64,000 nucleotides of DNA from Streptococcus ovuberis (GTDB lineage Bacteria > Bacillota > Bacilli > Lactobacillales > Streptococcaceae), in contig NZ_JAAXPR010000011.1 in NCBI RefSeq assembly GCF_012396585.1, positions 1 to 64,000 of the forward strand. The letters run 5' to 3'. This document shows, piece by piece, positions 47,686 to 59,089 of the stretch (position 1 is the first letter of the stretch; each line of letters starts with the position of its first letter). The notes under the pieces were generated by a model, which made no database searches, had not been told where the DNA came from, and worked only from the letters and a program-made list of their open reading frames with translations. Both the position numbers and the translations under genes were made by a program.

Positions 47686-48480
47686 TCAATTTTTTAGTAA
47701 ATAAAGTGTCAAGCCAAATAAGCACATTGTCAATAGTGTCAAGCTATCTTTTAATGACCACGATAGACGTCGGTATTTGGTTCTACCTTCACCACCTTGA
47801 TAGCCTCTAGCCTCCATCGCTGTGGCTAGGGCTAAAGCTCTCTTAAAAGAAGAAGCAAACAAAGGAATTAAGATTGGAATAATGGATTTAACCTTTTGAA
47901 GCAAGTTCCCTTCATTAAAATCCACACCACGCGCCTTCTGAGCATTCATAATCCGCTGGGTATCATCCATCAATGTCGGTACAAAGCGTAAACTCATAGA
48001 AAGCATAAGCCCTAACTCATGAACAGGTACCTTGATATAGTTAAGCGGTCTAAGTAGTGATTCTACCGCATCTGCCAAACTTAAGGGCATCGTTGTCAAA
48101 GTTAACAAGGTCGAAAAAAAGATAATGAGAATAAAGCGTGTCAAGATAATACCCGATTGGTGTAAACCTTGACTGGTTATCTGAAGAATACCAAAAGACC
48201 AGTAAGTTTCGCCACCTCGTGTAAAAAAAAGTTGAAATAGGGTTGTAAAGACAATCAAACCAATCATTGGTTTTAATCCATTTAAAAAAAATCTGATACT
48301 AATTTTTGAGAGAAAAACAAGGCTCAATGTAAACATAAAAGCAATCCCGTTTGTCCACAAGTTATTCGCCCAGAAAATAAATCCAATAAACAACATCATC
48401 GCTAATAATTTACTCCTAGGATCCAAGCGATGAATCAGGGAATCTCCTGGAATGTATCGACCCAATATGAGTTTATCCAC
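47686..48480 (-). CDS. ecfT: ECF transporter transmembrane protein EcfT
   Basis: The shared membrane subunit of group II energy-coupling-factor vitamin transporters. The 264-residue protein has several helices in the N-terminal half and both coupling Ala-Arg-Gly motifs (KARGVDF and EARGYQGG) that dock on the ATPases. It overlaps ecfA2 by eight bases. Substrate-binding S components are encoded elsewhere. Confidence 0.94.
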   Translation of the reverse strand: MDKLILGRYIPGDSLIHRLDPRSKLLAMMLFIGFIFWANNLWTNGIAFMFTLSLVFLSKISIRFFLNGLKPMIGLIVFTTLFQLFFTRGGETYWSFGILQITSQGLHQSGIILTRFILIIFFSTLLTLTTMPLSLADAVESLLRPLNYIKVPVHELGLMLSMSLRFVPTLMDDTQRIMNAQKARGVDFNEGNLLQKVKSIIPILIPLFASSFKRALALATAMEARGYQGGEGRTKYRRLSWSLKDSLTLLTMCLFGLTLYLLKN

Positions 48481-49315
48481 GGCTCAATACCTCCACAAGC
48501 TCTGGAATAGTAATCGGCAAGCGATCAAAATCATAACCTTTCTCAACCAAGCCTTGAGCAAAACGTGTCACCTTTGGTACCCCTAATTGGATATGCTCCA
48601 TGAACCTGACATCTTGGAAAATTTGGCTAGGTAAACCAGCTTTTACGACCTTTCCTTTGTCAAGGACATACACTCTATCAGCATAATCTGCCACATCATC
48701 CATGAGATGAGTTACAAGGACAATGGTCATTCCAGACTGGTGTAACGTTTTAAAAATACTCATTAATTCCTTACGCCCAGCAGGGTCAAGGCCTGCTGTT
48801 GGCTCATCCAAAACAAGGACACTCGGTTCCATAGCAAGAATGCCAGCAATAGCAACTCGTCTCATTTGCCCACCTGATAGCTCAAATGGACTTCTATCAA
48901 ACAGTTCTTCTGAAATACCAACGATAGCTAGTTTTTCACGTGCGATAACTTCGGCTTCTTCCTTGGAAACACCAAAATTCTGGGGTCCAAAAGCCACATC
49001 TTTCAAGACGGTCTCATCAAATAATTGACTTTCAGCAAATTGAAAAACCAGTCCAACCTTCTTTCGGACCATTTTAATATCTTTATCAATAGAATCAGCT
49101 GAGATTTTAAATTCATCAATAGTCACCAGACCATTAGTCGGCTTAATCAAGCCGTTCATCAACTGCAAAATCGTTGACTTACCACTACCTGTATGACCAA
49201 TCAGAGCTGTATAACTGCCATCCTCAATCACTAAATCCGCATCAAAAAGTGCACGCCCTTCAAAGGGAGTATCGGCTTGATAAGTATAGCTTACTTTTTG
49301 GAGATGGATAACCAT
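48473..49315 (-). CDS. ecfA2: ECF transporter ATP-binding protein EcfA2
   Basis: A 280-residue ABC ATPase: Walker [10 protein letters not shown], signature [13 protein letters not shown], Walker [13 protein letters not shown]. The C-terminal extension typical of EcfA is present. It overlaps ecfA1 by 25 bases and ecfT by eight. It forms the heterodimer with EcfA1. Confidence 0.95.
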   Translation of the reverse strand: MVIHLQKVSYTYQADTPFEGRALFDADLVIEDGSYTALIGHTGSGKSTILQLMNGLIKPTNGLVTIDEFKISADSIDKDIKMVRKKVGLVFQFAESQLFDETVLKDVAFGPQNFGVSKEEAEVIAREKLAIVGISEELFDRSPFELSGGQMRRVAIAGILAMEPSVLVLDEPTAGLDPAGRKELMSIFKTLHQSGMTIVLVTHLMDDVADYADRVYVLDKGKVVKAGLPSQIFQDVRFMEHIQLGVPKVTRFAQGLVEKGYDFDRLPITIPELVEVLSRG

Positions 49316-50124
49316 AGTGCTTCTTGTAATTCCTTTTCTGATAAATACTGATCTGTCAAGTCAAAACCTGCTGCCACTAAAGCAGTCTTTAAATGCTGTG
49401 TGAAGGGTTGGTCAAGCCCTAATGCCAATAGATCTTTCCGAGCAAACAGCTCCTTCGGACTGCTGATAGATTCTATTTTTCCCTTTTTCATCACTAAGAC
49501 ACGGTCACTCAAGGCAACTTCATCCAAATCATGGGTAATGGAAATGACTGTCATACCATACTGATCCTTGATTCTTTTAACAGTCTCAATCAACGATAAA
49601 CGCCCTTCTGGATCAAGCATAGACGTCGCTTCGTCTAAAATCACAATATCTGGCCGAAGGGCAACAACGCCTGCGATAGCCACCCGTTGCTTTTGCCCCC
49701 CGGATAATCTGGCAGGTTCTCGCTTTTTAAAGGCTGACATGCCGACCAAATCCAAGGCCTCTGATACACGTTGTTTCATTTCTTCCAGTGGGATACCTTG
49801 ATTTTCTAAGCCAAAGGCGACATCGTCTTCTACTGTTGCTCCTACAAATTGGTTGTCTGGGTTTTGAAACACCATTCCAATCTGGCGACGTTTATCCCAA
49901 ACATTTTCAGGTGTCAAAAGATCACCCGAAATAAAAATTTGACCCGATTCAGCCATCAAAAGACCATCGATCAAACGCACAGTGGTTGATTTTCCCGAAC
50001 CATTGTGGCCGATAATGGAAAGCCATTCGCCTTGTTTCACGTGAAACGATACATCATCTAGTGTGTAGGAAGTATCCTCTTGATTATACCTAAAAGTGAG
50101 ATTTTTTACTTCAATAATAGTCAT
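49291..50124 (-). CDS. ecfA1: ECF transporter ATP-binding protein EcfA1
   Basis: A 277-residue ABC ATPase with Walker [11 protein letters not shown], signature [13 protein letters not shown] and Walker [17 protein letters not shown]. It overlaps pgsA by four bases and ecfA2 by 25, so the pgsA-ecf genes form one unit. Confidence 0.95.
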   Translation of the reverse strand: MTIIEVKNLTFRYNQEDTSYTLDDVSFHVKQGEWLSIIGHNGSGKSTTVRLIDGLLMAESGQIFISGDLLTPENVWDKRRQIGMVFQNPDNQFVGATVEDDVAFGLENQGIPLEEMKQRVSEALDLVGMSAFKKREPARLSGGQKQRVAIAGVVALRPDIVILDEATSMLDPEGRLSLIETVKRIKDQYGMTVISITHDLDEVALSDRVLVMKKGKIESISSPKELFARKDLLALGLDQPFTQHLKTALVAAGFDLTDQYLSEKELQEALWLSISKK

Positions 50125-50675
50125 CTAAATGTGTCCTTAAACAAGAAACCAGCTCCCTTAAAGTAATCATATCCAGAATATAGGGTAAAAAATAGCGCTA
50201 TGTAAAGGAAAATTTGACCAATAAGGTTCCAGTGAAACAGTAAGAAAACAATGGCAAACATCTGCGTAAAAGTCTTGATTTTACCAGGCATGGCTGCTGC
50301 CAAAACTTCCCCACCAGTCTCTACCAATAGGAGTCGTAAACCCGTAACGGCCAATTCTCGACAGATGATAACCGAGGCTACCCAACCTGGAACAAAACCG
50401 AGTTCCACAAGCATAATAAAGGCTGACATCACAAGAATTTTATCTGCCAAAGGATCTGCAAACTTGCCGAAATTGGTTACTACCTGCCATTTACGAGCTA
50501 AATAACCATCTAAATAATCCGTCAGACTGGCTATCGCAAAAATAATGCCCGCAAAAACGTGAGCGAGAGTAGATTTTGAAACAGTTAAAATCAGTAGAAA
50601 AACAGGAATCATCAATATTCTCAGAACCGTTAGGCTATTAGGGAGATTTTCTTTACGGGTGTATTTTTCAAACAT
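50121..50675 (-). CDS. pgsA: CDP-diacylglycerol-glycerol-3-phosphate 3-phosphatidyltransferase
   Basis: Makes phosphatidylglycerolphosphate, the first committed step to phosphatidylglycerol and cardiolipin. The 184-residue membrane protein has the CDP-alcohol phosphotransferase motif DYLDGYLARKW, continued by GKFADPLADK. It follows the RodZ-like gene by 11 bases. Confidence 0.95.
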   Translation of the reverse strand: MFEKYTRKENLPNSLTVLRILMIPVFLLILTVSKSTLAHVFAGIIFAIASLTDYLDGYLARKWQVVTNFGKFADPLADKILVMSAFIMLVELGFVPGWVASVIICRELAVTGLRLLLVETGGEVLAAAMPGKIKTFTQMFAIVFLLFHWNLIGQIFLYIALFFTLYSGYDYFKGAGFLFKDTFR

Positions 50676-50686
50676 CGTTCAATCCT

Positions 50687-51538
50687 TTACTTAAAAATGA
50701 GAGTGAGATTAGTTGGTTGGTTAGGCAAGGAGGATAGATCCACAGTTTGCTGATTAATCTTGAGACTCAACCCTTCCAAAGAACCTATACTTAACATCAC
50801 TTGAGGCCTTATCTGTCTATCAACCGAAACACTAACCGAAGGGGATTCCGGTGACAGGAGCTTGCCCTCTGCTAGTTCTGTATCAGAAAGAGATACCCAA
50901 GACTCTGTTTGATCAACAGATAAGCTAATCTCAACCTTATCGGGCGCCTGTCTGATTTCAAGCGTCTGCTCAGGCGTCAGCACAATTTCCAATGGCAGAC
51001 TTTTTGGAGCTGACGAACGATCTGTGCTCAAATTTGTCTCTTGGTCTATTTTTGAAGGCTCTGAAGATGCTTCGGAAGAATTTGTCTGGTAGCTAACTTG
51101 ATAAGTATGGGTTTCTTTTTTAGACTCTTCAGAAGGATCTTGGTAATAGTGCCAAATCGTTACTCCTACAAGGCCAATAATTAAACAAGCCGAAAGTAAC
51201 AGATAGAAAAAAGGAAGATAGCTTTGACTCTGTTTAGGTCTTTTTTTCCGACTGAAACGCACATAGCGAGGATCGTTTGTAGGAAGTTGATAGACCATCA
51301 AAGGTTCATGGTTATCGTATGCTTCCAAAATCGTTGGCAAATCTAACTCTAGAAACTCTGCATAGCGAGCTAGAAGATTACGCGCTTGATTTTGCCCTGG
51401 AATCACATCAAAGTGATCTCGCTCTAAAGCTCTGATGTATCGCCTATGAATCTTTAAACTACTATAGACATCTGAAACCGTTAAATTAAACTCCTCACGC
51501 GCTGCACGTAAAACTTGACCAATCGTTTGTTCAGCCAT
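50687..51538 (-). CDS. RodZ-like helix-turn-helix membrane protein
   Basis: A 283-residue protein with a cytosolic HTH domain of the RodZ type (1-70, TIGQVLRAAREEFNLTVSDVY), a basic linker, one membrane helix (about 110-132), a Ser-rich extracellular linker and a DUF4115-like beta domain at the C-terminus. Such proteins link MreB-type or division machinery to cell shape; cocci retain them near yfmFH-pgsA. Role in this organism inferred. Confidence 0.85.
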   Translation of the reverse strand: MAEQTIGQVLRAAREEFNLTVSDVYSSLKIHRRYIRALERDHFDVIPGQNQARNLLARYAEFLELDLPTILEAYDNHEPLMVYQLPTNDPRYVRFSRKKRPKQSQSYLPFFYLLLSACLIIGLVGVTIWHYYQDPSEESKKETHTYQVSYQTNSSEASSEPSKIDQETNLSTDRSSAPKSLPLEIVLTPEQTLEIRQAPDKVEISLSVDQTESWVSLSDTELAEGKLLSPESPSVSVSVDRQIRPQVMLSIGSLEGLSLKINQQTVDLSSLPNQPTNLTLIFK

Positions 51539-51603
51539 GGCTTCCCCCTTTCTTTTATTACTTGCCTTCTATTGTAGCAAAAATTCTACTTTTTTTCGAT
51601 GAC

Positions 51604-52890
51604 CTATTGCGGAAAAATAATAAAATCTGAGACTTCCGATGTTTTGATAAAATCTTGTCCAGCATAGAGAACATCTTCTAGACTAAGTTTATCCAGCATT
51701 TCAGTCAGGGCAAGACCATCCTCTTTTCCAATCCAGCCATCTACATAATGCATCGCTAGTTGCTCAAGACTGTTCAGAGATTTCAAAAAGTCTCCATACA
51801 ATTCTTGCTTGACTAAGTCCAGATGTTCCTGATTAAAATCTGGTAAAGTAGTAATGTTTTTAAGCAATTGACGGAGTCGATTGGACATGGCCAAGGGTTC
51901 ATGTGTGTCTAGCGTCATGGTCACCAATTGAAATGCATCATGAATTTCAATTTCCATTTGAAAGGAATCATCCAAACGTCCTTTTTCGTACCACTCTTGA
52001 TAAGTCGAGGAAGTCCACCCCAAGGCCATTGCAAAAAAAAGTTTGATAGCCAACCGATAAAAAGGTATTGACAAACTTGTAAACTTAACATTTCCTTTAA
52101 ATCCTAGAGCAAGCTTCGGTCCTGATATCGGAAGTTCTATCTGTGAAGATTGCTTTACAGGAAGAAAGTCATGGTCTCTTTTATCAATCTCATAAACCTT
52201 TCGCCTACGGCTTTTAGCCTGATAAGCTTCAATGTCAACAAGAAGATCCTCTGGATTTTCTGGCCCAACGACTAACAAAAGTTTGTTTGATGGTTGATAG
52301 AAAAGATCAAAATTCATCTTCAGATCCTTTATATTAACCTCCTCAAGCGACTGTAACGTTCCAGCTATATCATCAGATAAGGCAGATTCTGGGTATAATT
52401 GTTTCAAAAGTCCCATGTAAAGCTGGTAATCGGGATCATCCTGATACATATTAATTTCTTGACTGATAATGGATTGTTCGCGTTCCAGTGACTCCTGCGT
52501 AATGTGGAATGTTTCTGTGAACTTTTGTAATACTTGTAAACTTTCCTTTACATTATCTGTGGTCGAAAAATAATAAACCGTCTGCTGATAACTGGTAAAG
52601 GCGTTAACTTCCGCACCTAAATTCGAAAACAAGGCTACCGCATCACTTCCATCTGACATTTCAAAAAGCTTATGCTCTAAAAAATGAGCAATTCCTGCTG
52701 GAAATTGACGATATAGTTTGCGATATTTAGGTCTAAAAATAGTATCTAGAGCACCAAAACGAACAGCCATGATTCCTAGAGTTTCCTGATAATCCGGCTT
52801 ATGAATAAAAACAACTTCTAGTCCATTATCCAAAATTTTTCGGTAGACAGTTTCCTTTAAATCAGGGTAATATTGTTTTGTTAAAGTCAT
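51604..52890 (-). CDS. yfmH: M16 family peptidase, YfmH type
   Basis: A 428-residue zinc peptidase of the pitrilysin family with the inverted zinc motif HFLEH in GIAHFLEHKLFE, near residue 75, and the distal Glu in REQSIISQEI. In Bacillus the YfmF/YfmH pair is tied to 5-aminopentanol modification of EF-P. It overlaps the yfmF gene by four bases. Confidence 0.88.
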   Translation of the reverse strand: MTLTKQYYPDLKETVYRKILDNGLEVVFIHKPDYQETLGIMAVRFGALDTIFRPKYRKLYRQFPAGIAHFLEHKLFEMSDGSDAVALFSNLGAEVNAFTSYQQTVYYFSTTDNVKESLQVLQKFTETFHITQESLEREQSIISQEINMYQDDPDYQLYMGLLKQLYPESALSDDIAGTLQSLEEVNIKDLKMNFDLFYQPSNKLLLVVGPENPEDLLVDIEAYQAKSRRRKVYEIDKRDHDFLPVKQSSQIELPISGPKLALGFKGNVKFTSLSIPFYRLAIKLFFAMALGWTSSTYQEWYEKGRLDDSFQMEIEIHDAFQLVTMTLDTHEPLAMSNRLRQLLKNITTLPDFNQEHLDLVKQELYGDFLKSLNSLEQLAMHYVDGWIGKEDGLALTEMLDKLSLEDVLYAGQDFIKTSEVSDFIIFPQ

Positions 52891-54152
52891 AGATTCCCCT
52901 CCAAGAAATAAACAGCCTGTAGTTTAATTTCCTTCGCCAGATGGCGGATATCTTCTTTACTAACCTTGTCAATTTTTGTAAACCAATTGTCAACTTCTGT
53001 CAACGACTCCTCGAATACTGTTTGAGTATAAAGTTGTTCAATCAGGTGAATCTGCCGATCCTCAGCCATTTTTAATGCATTTTTCAATGCTCGCTTTGTT
53101 TGCTCTAATTCTGCTAAACTAAATTGTCCTTGTTTTAAAGCTAATAACTGTTGGTGAATCAAAGTCATAGCCCTATGCCGGTCTAACTTATCAATTCCAG
53201 CATAAATATTCAGATAAGAGGTCAGACTATCGATTTGACTTCCAATAGTGTAAGCCAAACCTTCTTTTTCACGAATAGAAGTAAACAATCTAGAATGAGA
53301 AAAACCACCCAACAGACCATTTAAAACCAGCAAACTAAAGAAAGATTTGCTTCCAAAGGGAGCTGACACATGGTAAGCCAACTCCAAAATAGATTGGTTG
53401 GCCTCCTTTTTTTCAATGACCTTAGAGGTTATTTTAGATAAGCCCTGATCAATCTGGAAATCTAACTCAGGCCAACGATCTGCCAGCGAAAATGACTTCA
53501 CAATACGTTGGACTTGATCCACCTGAAAATCACCTAAACAAAAAATATCTACACGGTCCTGTGTCAACATCCTTTGAAAACTACGAAAAACGGATTGCGG
53601 TGTCTCTGCCTTCACTAAATCTATAGTCCCATGCTTTGGCAAACTCAAGTTTTCAGACTTGTAAAACAAACGATTAATCGCTAAATGCGCCTGGTAAAAG
53701 TTATCCTCTTGCTCACTTTCTAAGGCATTTAAAAGATTCCCCTGCTCTATCTCAAAAAACTGTGGATCAAAACCATCTGCCTGAGTCAAAGGATCACACA
53801 AGCATGTTTTTAAGAAGGTTAAGGCTTCTGCAGTTAGGTCTTTTCCCATAGTGTAAGATGGAGATAAAAAAGATAAGTCTAGGTCAATAATATGGACAGC
53901 TCCCTTTTTAGCAAGATTTGTTTCCAAAGTCGCTCCATAAAGACTTGCCAACTGCTTTCTAAACAATTGAGGAGTCTTGTATTGCTTATTAGCTGACTCC
54001 AAGAGATAGGCTATTAAAGCACGGCTAGCGATTGTTTTTTGGTCCAAAGGAGCCGAAAAGCGAACCTTGATTCGCTGAGTTTTAAACTTATTTGTTTTCT
54101 TAAAATGAAGATATACACCTTCTGCCAATTTCATTGTTCTACTATTCTCCAA
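52887..54152 (-). CDS. yfmF: M16 family peptidase, YfmF type (no zinc motif)
   Basis: A 421-residue M16 homologue that pairs with YfmH. The zinc motif is degenerate (the equivalent stretch is LIAYLLESAN), so it is probably the non-catalytic partner. Both halves of the M16 fold are present, including RLFTSIREKEGLAYTIGS in the C-terminal half. It is first of the yfmF-yfmH-rodZ-pgsA-ecf unit. Confidence 0.88.
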   Translation of the reverse strand: MENSRTMKLAEGVYLHFKKTNKFKTQRIKVRFSAPLDQKTIASRALIAYLLESANKQYKTPQLFRKQLASLYGATLETNLAKKGAVHIIDLDLSFLSPSYTMGKDLTAEALTFLKTCLCDPLTQADGFDPQFFEIEQGNLLNALESEQEDNFYQAHLAINRLFYKSENLSLPKHGTIDLVKAETPQSVFRSFQRMLTQDRVDIFCLGDFQVDQVQRIVKSFSLADRWPELDFQIDQGLSKITSKVIEKKEANQSILELAYHVSAPFGSKSFFSLLVLNGLLGGFSHSRLFTSIREKEGLAYTIGSQIDSLTSYLNIYAGIDKLDRHRAMTLIHQQLLALKQGQFSLAELEQTKRALKNALKMAEDRQIHLIEQLYTQTVFEESLTEVDNWFTKIDKVSKEDIRHLAKEIKLQAVYFLEGNL

Positions 54153-54227
54153 GTCTTTCTAAACATCTATTATACCTTTTCTAGATGATTTTTGCTGAAT
54201 TTTGGGATGAAGATTGCCAAAAAAGTA

Positions 54228-54236
54228 TGCTATAAT
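54228..54236 (+). promoter_or_regulatory. Extended -10 promoter of yaaA-recF
   Basis: TGCTATAAT, 20 bases before the yaaA start codon. Confidence 0.6.
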
Positions 54237-54256
54237 GAAACGAAGGAGCATAAGAC

Positions 54257-54616
54257 ATGAACTATATTTTATTTGAAGAATTTATCACCCTACAAGCTCT
54301 CCTAAAAGACCTAGGAATTATTCAAAGTGGCGGTGCTATTAAGGGCTTTCTTAGCCAAGAATTGGTTTTATTTAACGGTGAAAAAGAAACACGCAGGGGT
54401 AAAAAAATTCGCGTTGGTGATACAATTACTCTACCTAATAAAGGCATTACCATTCAAATCATCGCACCTAGTGCTGATGAACTGTCCAACCACCAAGACG
54501 AAAAAGCTGAAAAAGAACGCGTGGCAAAACTGGTCAAATCAATGAACAAGAATCTTAAAAAGAGCAAGATGCCTCAAAACTCACCAAAGCCTGCTGTTCG
54601 CTTTCCTGGTACCTAA
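54257..54616 (+). CDS. yaaA: S4 domain-containing protein YaaA
   Basis: A 119-residue small RNA-binding protein with an S4 domain (about 1-70, [20 protein letters not shown]) and a lysine-rich tail. GAAGGAG lies before the ATG. It stands two bases before recF, a conserved arrangement near oriC in Firmicutes. Function not established. Confidence 0.92.
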   Translation: MNYILFEEFITLQALLKDLGIIQSGGAIKGFLSQELVLFNGEKETRRGKKIRVGDTITLPNKGITIQIIAPSADELSNHQDEKAEKERVAKLVKSMNKNLKKSKMPQNSPKPAVRFPGT

Positions 54617-54618
54617 TC

Positions 54619-55716
54619 ATGTGGTTAAAATCGATTTCCCTTAAAGATTTTAGGAATTATTCAGAACAAGACCTCGAATTCCATAAAGGACTCAATGTCT
54701 TTCTTGGTCAAAATGCCCAAGGTAAGACCAATATTTTAGAAGCCATTTACTTTCTCTCCTTAACGAGGAGTCATAGGACCCATTCTGACAAAGATTTGAT
54801 TCATTTTTCAAGTGCTGAATTACGGGTCAGTGGTCTGATAGAAAAGCAAACCAGCCATCTTCCGCTAGAAGTCCAACTAAGTAGCAGGGGACGCGTAACC
54901 AAAGTAAACCATCTCAAACAAACAAAACTCTCTAATTACATTGGGCATCTCAATGTTGTCCTATTCGCACCAGAGGACTTACAATTGATTAAAGGAGCTC
55001 CTGCACTAAGGCGAAAGTTTCTTGATATGGAGTTGGGACAGATCAAACCCCTCTACCTCTCTGAACTCGCTAGTTATAACCATGTCCTTAAACAGCGTAA
55101 TACTTATCTGAAACAGGCTGAAACAGTTGATTTTGATTTTCTGGCTGTCTTGGACGAACAGCTCCTTACATTTGGAACCAGTGTTATAAAACATCGTCTT
55201 GATTTTATAAAAAAACTTGAAAATTTCAGTAAAAAGAAACATTGGGACATTTCCCAAGAAAAAGAACAGCTTTCTATTTCTTATCAGTCCTCCGTTGATT
55301 TTGTAGATGACGAAACCATTTATCAAGCCTTTAATGAGGCACTGATTAAATCTCGTCAACGCGATTTATTTAAAAAGAATACTGGTATTGGCCCTCATCG
55401 GGATGATGTAAACTTTTTTATCAATGGTGTCAACGCTAATTTTGGCAGTCAAGGCCAACAACGTAGCCTTGTTTTGTCTCTAAAATTAGCAGAGATAGAG
55501 CTCATGAAGAGTGTCACTCGAGAAAGCCCTGTACTCTTGCTTGACGATGTTATGAGTGAGCTTGACAATAATCGTCAACTAAAGTTGCTTGAAACGATTT
55601 CTAAAGACGTTCAGACCTTCATTACCACCACCAGTTTAGATCATCTCAAACATCTGCCTGATGATTTGAAACTTTTTGAAGTAGATAAGGGCACTATTGT
55701 CGAAAAGAAATATTAA
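54619..55716 (+). CDS. recF: DNA replication and repair protein RecF
   Basis: An SMC-like ATPase loading RecA at gaps. The 365-residue protein has Walker [17 protein letters not shown], the signature [17 protein letters not shown], Walker [14 protein letters not shown] and the D-loop. Its stop is followed by a strong bidirectional terminator shared with guaB. Confidence 0.96.
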   Translation: MWLKSISLKDFRNYSEQDLEFHKGLNVFLGQNAQGKTNILEAIYFLSLTRSHRTHSDKDLIHFSSAELRVSGLIEKQTSHLPLEVQLSSRGRVTKVNHLKQTKLSNYIGHLNVVLFAPEDLQLIKGAPALRRKFLDMELGQIKPLYLSELASYNHVLKQRNTYLKQAETVDFDFLAVLDEQLLTFGTSVIKHRLDFIKKLENFSKKKHWDISQEKEQLSISYQSSVDFVDDETIYQAFNEALIKSRQRDLFKKNTGIGPHRDDVNFFINGVNANFGSQGQQRSLVLSLKLAEIELMKSVTRESPVLLLDDVMSELDNNRQLKLLETISKDVQTFITTTSLDHLKHLPDDLKLFEVDKGTIVEKKY

Positions 55717-55745
55717 TTTACATTTCTGTCAATTTTTAAAAACTA

Positions 55746-55774
55746 AAAAGCAAACAGCCTGGCTGTTTGCTTTT
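55746..55774. terminator. Bidirectional terminator between recF and guaB
   Basis: AAAAGCAAACAG and CTGTTTGCTTTT form a 12-pair stem around CCTGG. T tracts flank both sides. Confidence 0.9.
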
Positions 55775-55809
55775 ATAATTGACAAAATTGTCAACATTTG
55801 TCAATCTGT

Positions 55810-57312
<1,503 letters not shown>

Positions 57313-57323
57313 TTATTGTTACT

Positions 57324-57351
57324 ATCTTATCACGCTCACCCTATTTGTCAA
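57324..57351 (-). promoter_or_regulatory. Promoter of guaB
   Basis: TTGACA (57346-57351), a 16-base spacer and TAAGAT (57324-57329) with a TGA extension. Confidence 0.7.
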
Positions 57352-57437
57352 GAAAGTTTGTGGGATTTTACCCAATTTGAAGCTAAAACCGTAATATGCT
57401 ATACTAGTATTAGGAAAAAGTACGGAGGAAAGATGTT

Positions 57438-57644
57438 ATGGCACCAAAACTAAAAAAACGTTGGCCGTTTTGGCTGATATTTCTCATTTACTTTCTCATT
57501 AGTTCCTGGCTCAAAAAACTGCCTATCATCGGTGGTTTTCTGGGCTTTATTGAATTGATAGCATGGCTGCTCTTCATCGGTAGCATACTCTACTATATCG
57601 CTCGTTACGTCTACCTCTGGTTTAGTATCCACCGTGATGAGTAG
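57438..57644 (+). CDS. Small two-helix membrane protein, unknown
   Basis: A 68-residue basic-N-terminal protein with two hydrophobic helices (about 11-25 and 33-58). GGAGG lies nine bases before the ATG, a TGC-extended TATACT -10 box precedes it and a strong terminator follows, so it looks like a real gene. No family recognised. It is divergent from guaB. Confidence 0.7.
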   Translation: MAPKLKKRWPFWLIFLIYFLISSWLKKLPIIGGFLGFIELIAWLLFIGSILYYIARYVYLWFSIHRDE

Positions 57645-57692
57645 ATTTTTAGACCATAGCAAATCTGGGTGTTTGTTCTGCTCTTGCAACCC

Positions 57693-57722
57693 AAAAACAG
57701 TAGGTGAGAGCCTACTGTTTTT
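57693..57722. terminator. Bidirectional terminator between the small gene and trpS
   Basis: AAAAACAGTAGG and CCTACTGTTTTT, a perfect 12-pair stem with a six-base loop. Confidence 0.9.
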
Positions 57723-57728
57723 AGCCAC

Positions 57729-58751
57729 TTAAAAATACTGAATCCCCATAGCAGCTTTGACCTCTGACAAGGTTTGAGCTGCTGCTTGACGGGCTTTTTC
57801 ACTGCCCACTTCCAGCATGCGGTAAACCTCGCCCATATCCTTGGCAAATTCCAAGCGGCGTTCGCGAATGGGCGCCAGCTCCCGCTCCATGATGTCAAGG
57901 AGGTAGCGTTTGGTCTTGACATCACCAAGTCCGCCACGCTGGTAGTGCTCTTTCATGGCTGCAATCTCTGCCTTATCCTCCTCACTTCCAAAGACGTCAA
58001 GGTAATGGAAGACCATATTGCCCTCAATCTTGCCCGGGTCTTCGATACGGATATGGTTGGGATCGGTGTACATGGACATGACTTTTTTCTTGACCGTATC
58101 AGCATCGTCTGCCAGATAGATACCATTATTGAGGGATTTGGACATTTTAGCATTGCCATCAAGGCCTGGCAGGCGGCCGGCTGCTTCATTGTCAGGGTAC
58201 ATGCCTTCTGGCTCGACCAGCACTTCGCAGTTGTAGGTGTGATTAAAGCTACGGACAATCTCACGGGTTTGCTCAATCATCGGCTTTTGGTCAGTGCCGA
58301 CAGGAACGAGATTAGCCTTAAAGGCTGTGATGTCTGCGGCTTGGGCAATGGGGTAGACAAAGAAGCCCGTCGGAATGCTCTCTCCAAACCCTTTTTGAGC
58401 AATCTCCGTCTTAACGGTTGGATTGCGCTCCAAACGACCAAGAGAGACGAGGTTCATGTAGTACATGGTCAGCTCGGCCAGCTCTGGAATCTGGCTCTGG
58501 ATAAAAATGGTTGACTTCTCTGGATCAAGACCGGCTGCCAAGTAATCTAGAGCAACGTTCCCAATAGACTCCACGATGGTCTGTGGATCCTTAGCATGGT
58601 CAGTCAGCGCCTGCTGGTCTGCTAGAAAGACAAAGAGGTCGTGCTTGCCTTCATTTTGCAACAAGACACGGTTTTTCAGCGAGCCAACATAGTGCCCGAT
58701 ATGCAATTTTCCAGTAGGACGGTCTCCCGTCAAAATAATGGGTTTGGTCAT
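57729..58751 (-). CDS. trpS: Tryptophan-tRNA ligase
   Basis: A class I synthetase of 340 residues with the HIGH motif in [15 protein letters not shown] and the KMSKS-type loop [13 protein letters not shown]. The T-box leader upstream regulates it by tRNA-Trp charging. Confidence 0.97.
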   Translation of the reverse strand: MTKPIILTGDRPTGKLHIGHYVGSLKNRVLLQNEGKHDLFVFLADQQALTDHAKDPQTIVESIGNVALDYLAAGLDPEKSTIFIQSQIPELAELTMYYMNLVSLGRLERNPTVKTEIAQKGFGESIPTGFFVYPIAQAADITAFKANLVPVGTDQKPMIEQTREIVRSFNHTYNCEVLVEPEGMYPDNEAAGRLPGLDGNAKMSKSLNNGIYLADDADTVKKKVMSMYTDPNHIRIEDPGKIEGNMVFHYLDVFGSEEDKAEIAAMKEHYQRGGLGDVKTKRYLLDIMERELAPIRERRLEFAKDMGEVYRMLEVGSEKARQAAAQTLSEVKAAMGIQYF

Positions 58752-58759
58752 GATGTTCT

Positions 58760-58958
58760 CCTTTAAAATATCAACAAAAATCCCCTACATCAAAAAAGAT
58801 GCAAGGGCGTTACAAACACGGTGCCACCTTACTTTGTGAGCTAAACTCACCTCTTTAGGTCTTCAAACTAGGAACACAGATCCATTTCAGCGACAACCAC
58901 CATTGGCTTACAGCAACCGCCAACTCTCTAGAGGCTTGATGTCCTTACTTTTTCTGAT
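58760..58958 (-). promoter_or_regulatory. T-box riboswitch of trpS
   Basis: The trpS leader carries the T-box sequence AAGGTGGCACCGTG (58817-58830) and a stem I whose internal loop contains TGG (58882-58884), the tryptophan codon, in GAAATGGATCTG. The competing terminator pairs CCCTTGCATC with GATGTAGGGG around TTTTTT (58782-58807), then ATTTTTG. Uncharged tRNA-Trp should stabilise the antiterminator and allow transcription. Confidence 0.9.
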
Positions 58959-58964
58959 GGTTTT

Positions 58965-58993
58965 ATTCTAGTGAAATTTACAGGATTTGTCAA
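58965..58993 (-). promoter_or_regulatory. Promoter of the T-box-trpS transcript
   Basis: TTGACA (58988-58993), 17 bases, TAGAAT (58965-58970). Confidence 0.75.
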
Positions 58994-59030
58994 GTTTTTC
59001 TACAGTTTGGAATAAGCGTGATAGGAATAT

Positions 59031-59059
59031 TTGAAAAAAAAGCTAAAATCCTGTAAAAT
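59031..59059 (+). promoter_or_regulatory. Promoter of the ABC-F gene
   Basis: TTGAAA (59031-59036), 17 bases, TAAAAT (59054-59059), divergent from trpS. Confidence 0.65.
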
Positions 59060-59089
59060 GAGGAAAACACAATAATGAGGAGAATCACT

